Origin: G965233625 sp965233625
Lineage (GTDB): Bacteria > Planctomycetota > Planctomycetia > Pirellulales > Pirellulaceae
Direction: 5' to 3'
NCBI GenBank assembly: GCA_965233625.1
Contig: OZ247499.1
Location: 3,720,001-3,784,000 of the forward strand
Length of the DNA stretch: 64,000 nucleotides
Positions 61,719 to 64,000 of this stretch are shown here, piece after piece. The position numbers and the translations under genes were made by a program. How positions within the stretch are numbered: the first letter of the stretch is position 1; each line of letters begins with the position of its first letter. The notes below the pieces were generated by a model. It saw only the letters and a list, made by a program, of their open reading frames with translations, was not told the DNA's origin and did no database searches.

Positions 61719-63425
61719 ATGCATCCCGGCATTATTCTGGCAGTGGCGATCGCCATTGTTCTTGTAGGCATTCTGGTTTTTCGGCTTCATGCATTTATCG
61801 CATTGCTGCTGGCGGCGTTAACGGTTGCGTTGATGACGCCGTTGCATGTGATCGAGCGTGCCGAACTGAAACGCAGCAGCCTGGAAGTGATTGAAACGCT
61901 GGATGACGGCGAGGTGCGTCTCGGCGCCAGCAGCAAGTCGGCCGTTACCGGCGGCAAAGTGCTTGTGATGCGGGACGACGCGGGCGCGCTGACCGTTGCT
62001 GAAACGCTGGTGATTGACCGCTTTGAAAAATACACCACAGAGGCCGGCAAGAAGAAAGAAACAGCCATTGCAAAGCTTGCCGGCGACGGCGCCTACAAAT
62101 GGCAGAAGGGCGATGTGCTGGTGTTCCCGGCCACGCGGGCGGAAGCCAGCAGCACTGCCAAGGCAACGGCGCCCAAACGTGTGACGGCGGGCTTCGGAAA
62201 AACGTGTGCGGGTATCGGCATTCTGATCGCGATGGCGGCCATCATTGGTAAGTGCCTGCTCGATAGCGGCGCAGCGGACCGCGTGGTGCGATCGGCATTG
62301 AGCCTGACGGGCGAACGCGGCGCGCCGGGCGCCTTTGTCGCCAGCGGTTTCCTGCTTGGCATACCAGTGTTCTTTGACACGGTGTTCTATCTGATGATCC
62401 CGCTGGGTAAAGCCATGCGGTTGCGGACCGGCGGGAATTATCTGCTTTACATCCTGACGATTGTCGCAGGCGGAACGATGGCGCACTCGCTAGTGCCGCC
62501 TACACCCGGGCCGCTGCTGGTGGCGAATGAACTGGGCGTGAACCTGCTGACAATGATCGTCGCGGGCGGCGCCGTGGGGCTGTTCGCCTCGTGTTTTGGC
62601 TACGCCTTTGCCTGGTGGATCAACCGGCGGAAAGAGATTCCGCTGCGTGATTCAGCGGACGTCTCCCTGGAGGAACTGCAGGAACTGGCTGACAAGGATG
62701 TGTCGGAACTGCCATCGCTGCTGGTTTCGGTGGCGCCAATCGTTCTGCCCGTGCTGCTGATCGCAGCGCAGACGGCATTGAAAACGTATATGGACTCGTT
62801 CCCTACGACGGGCGATGCTCCTGCCTGGGCGGTTGCGATCCGGCCCATTGTGGATACCATCGGTGACAAGAACGTGGCACTGGTGACGGCGGCAGCCATC
62901 GCGCTGGCGACACTCGCGTGGGTCAAACGCAGCGATTTCCGTCAGCTTACTTCCACGGTGCAGAGCGCGCTGGCCAGTGGCGGCGTGATTATTCTGATCA
63001 CGGCGGCGGGCGGTGCGTTCGGCGCCACGGTCCGGCAGTGCGGCGTGGCGGAAGAAATCGGCGCTATGACGCAGGGCATTCATCCACTGTTGATCCTGCC
63101 CGTGGCGTTTCTGGTCACCACCCTGGTGCGGACGGCCCAAGGCTCGGCAACGGTGGCGATGATCACCGCCGTTAGCGTGCTCGACCAGTTCGCGGAGCCG
63201 GGCGTGTTGAACTTTCACCCCGTATATCTGGCGCTGGCGATCGGCTGCGGGTCGAAGCCGGTCGCGTGGATGGCGGATAGCGGCTTCTGGGTGATCTGCA
63301 AAATGAGCGGCATGACCGAAGCGGAAGGGCTGCAAACCGTCACGCCAATGAGCATCGTGATGGGCGTCGCCGGTCTGGTCGCCACGATGATCGGCGCACT
63401 GCTGATCCCCATGGGCCAGGGCTAG
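61719..63425 (+). CDS. GntP-family permease with soluble insert after the second helix
   Basis: The 568-aa protein shares the GntP core with 40810-42891: AAIIGKCLLDSGAADRV, PVFFDTVFYLMIP, SLVPPTPGPLLVANEL, IILITAAGGAFGATVRQCG, RTAQGSATVAMI and GSKPVAWMADSGFWVICKMSGMTE. After the first two helices comes a 110-residue soluble insert (about residues 46-158: RSSLEVIETLDDGEVRLGASS to TAKATAPKRV) not usual in GntP. It lacks the signal-like linker and the mid insert of its paralog. Substrate unknown; gluconate-like acids are the family norm. Confidence 0.88.
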   Translation: MHPGIILAVAIAIVLVGILVFRLHAFIALLLAALTVALMTPLHVIERAELKRSSLEVIETLDDGEVRLGASSKSAVTGGKVLVMRDDAGALTVAETLVIDRFEKYTTEAGKKKETAIAKLAGDGAYKWQKGDVLVFPATRAEASSTAKATAPKRVTAGFGKTCAGIGILIAMAAIIGKCLLDSGAADRVVRSALSLTGERGAPGAFVASGFLLGIPVFFDTVFYLMIPLGKAMRLRTGGNYLLYILTIVAGGTMAHSLVPPTPGPLLVANELGVNLLTMIVAGGAVGLFASCFGYAFAWWINRRKEIPLRDSADVSLEELQELADKDVSELPSLLVSVAPIVLPVLLIAAQTALKTYMDSFPTTGDAPAWAVAIRPIVDTIGDKNVALVTAAAIALATLAWVKRSDFRQLTSTVQSALASGGVIILITAAGGAFGATVRQCGVAEEIGAMTQGIHPLLILPVAFLVTTLVRTAQGSATVAMITAVSVLDQFAEPGVLNFHPVYLALAIGCGSKPVAWMADSGFWVICKMSGMTEAEGLQTVTPMSIVMGVAGLVATMIGALLIPMGQG

Positions 63426-63604
63426 CCGCTACGCGGTCGCACGCGCTGTTTATTCTGCTGGTTGTACCGGTTCTGCGGCGGCGTGGTGAATCATCGCGTG
63501 AAATCAGCCTGGCGGCCGCATGCGTTTTGACAGGGGCAATCTGCAAGCTACGTTTTGGCAGACGGAAAAATAGCGGTCCCCACGCAACCCTTGCGCGAAT
63601 AACG

Positions 63605-64000
63605 ATGTCTCATTCTGCGGTCGATACACCCGGCGACAACAGCGCTACGGACGAAGCTTCTATGCTTCAGCCGCAGGATGTTACGTGGTCGCTGGAACAA
63701 TCGCTGGAAGATGGTTCGGTGCAGAATGTACGGATCGCTTCTTCCCCGTTCCGCGTCGGACGGCGGCGGGAGATGGAACTGCGGCTGCAATCGCCTTCCA
63801 TCTCGAGCCTGCATGCAGAGATTGTCATCCGGGACGGGAAGCCGTTTGTCTCTGACAGAAACAGCACCAACGGCACCTTCGTTAACGGATTCCGCGTCGA
63901 AGAAGAAACAGCCCTGGATGATGGCGACGTGGTTCAATTCGCCAACCTCTGCCTGCGGGTGCATCAGCGCGGCGCCACGGAAAGCGAAAACGAACAGAGC
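63605..64000 (+). CDS. FHA-domain protein, C-terminus cut by window edge
   Basis: The ATG at 63605 opens a frame that runs to the right edge (132 codons). FHA motifs are SSPFRVGRRREMELRL, SISSLHAEI with the conserved Ser and His, and NSTNGTFVNGFRV. FHA domains bind phospho-Thr, so it could read a Ser/Thr kinase signal such as that of 56754-60182. What follows the FHA domain cannot be seen. Confidence 0.85.
   Translation, partial: MSHSAVDTPGDNSATDEASMLQPQDVTWSLEQSLEDGSVQNVRIASSPFRVGRRREMELRLQSPSISSLHAEIVIRDGKPFVSDRNSTNGTFVNGFRVEEETALDDGDVVQFANLCLRVHQRGATESENEQS

Noticed and set aside
63548..63964. 138-aa minus-strand ORF
   Set aside because: It lies opposite the FHA-domain gene, whose motifs are clear.

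Overview
The window looks like a chromosome segment of a planctomycete (order Pirellulales or a relative). The gene families point there together: DUF1549/DUF1553 and DUF1501 proteins in one operon, an ECF sigma factor next to a Ser/Thr kinase with an anti-sigma zinc motif, a BBP7-like outer-membrane barrel, a TIGR02996-like protein, HpnE, CRTAC1/ASPIC-UnbV repeats, and a 141-bp dispersed repeat whose ends translate as the NPKRERG peptide often seen in spurious planctomycete ORFs. Base composition is GC-rich (about 60 percent by eye), with weak or absent Shine-Dalgarno signals before many genes. No rRNA, tRNA, CRISPR array or transposase was seen.

Layout. 1-10.9 kb: secreted or envelope proteins (Cys-rich lipoprotein, alpha/beta hydrolase, SIMPL protein, lipoprotein), a CrtI-like desaturase, an orphan histidine kinase, a DJ-1/PfpI protein, cysC and a GNAT protein. 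10.9-16.3 kb: a minus-strand block with an EF-Tu gene, a possible 49-aa ORF between hairpins, a DUF374 acyltransferase, dapF, cobL and a thioredoxin-like protein. 16.9-25.6 kb: plus-strand genes for a TIGR02996-like protein, a Gfo/Idh/MocA oxidoreductase, a large membrane protein, hpnE, a coiled-coil envelope protein with a small membrane partner, purQ and ppk2. 25.7-30.5 kb: an overlapping pair encoding a membrane pentaheme cytochrome with a TPR tail and a CRTAC1-like protein, then an Rrf2 regulator. 31-38.5 kb: lspA, an ornithine-cyclodeaminase-like enzyme, an APH-like kinase, an alpha/beta-hydrolase-fold protein without its nucleophile serine, dnaB and bpt.

38.4-40.5 kb is accessory: the last 32 bp of bpt (with the bases just after its stop) are duplicated 1.08 kb downstream, enclosing two unrecognised genes, and three more small unknown genes follow. 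40.8-50.2 kb: a GntP permease, a STAS protein, a GspE/PilB-like ATPase, a TolC-like protein with a Cys-rich insert, a HEAT-repeat protein, an outer-membrane barrel and an SDR enzyme. 50.3-56.6 kb: a YezG-like orphan immunity candidate, the DUF1549/1553-DUF1501-WD40 operon and a sialate O-acetylesterase-like protein. 56.7-60.8 kb holds the most unusual gene pair: an ECF sigma factor followed by a 1142-aa protein that joins an anti-sigma zinc motif, a Ser/Thr kinase, a membrane helix and a HlyD-like periplasmic adaptor. The right end has a DUF3592-like protein, a second GntP permease and the start of an FHA protein.

Two dispersed repeat families lie between genes: the 141-bp NPKRERG element (four copies plus one fragment) and a palindromic REP-like element with 22-23-bp arms (two copies plus a short relative). 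The hexamer GGCGCC is strongly over-represented. All functional calls are from reading sequence motifs; no database search was run.
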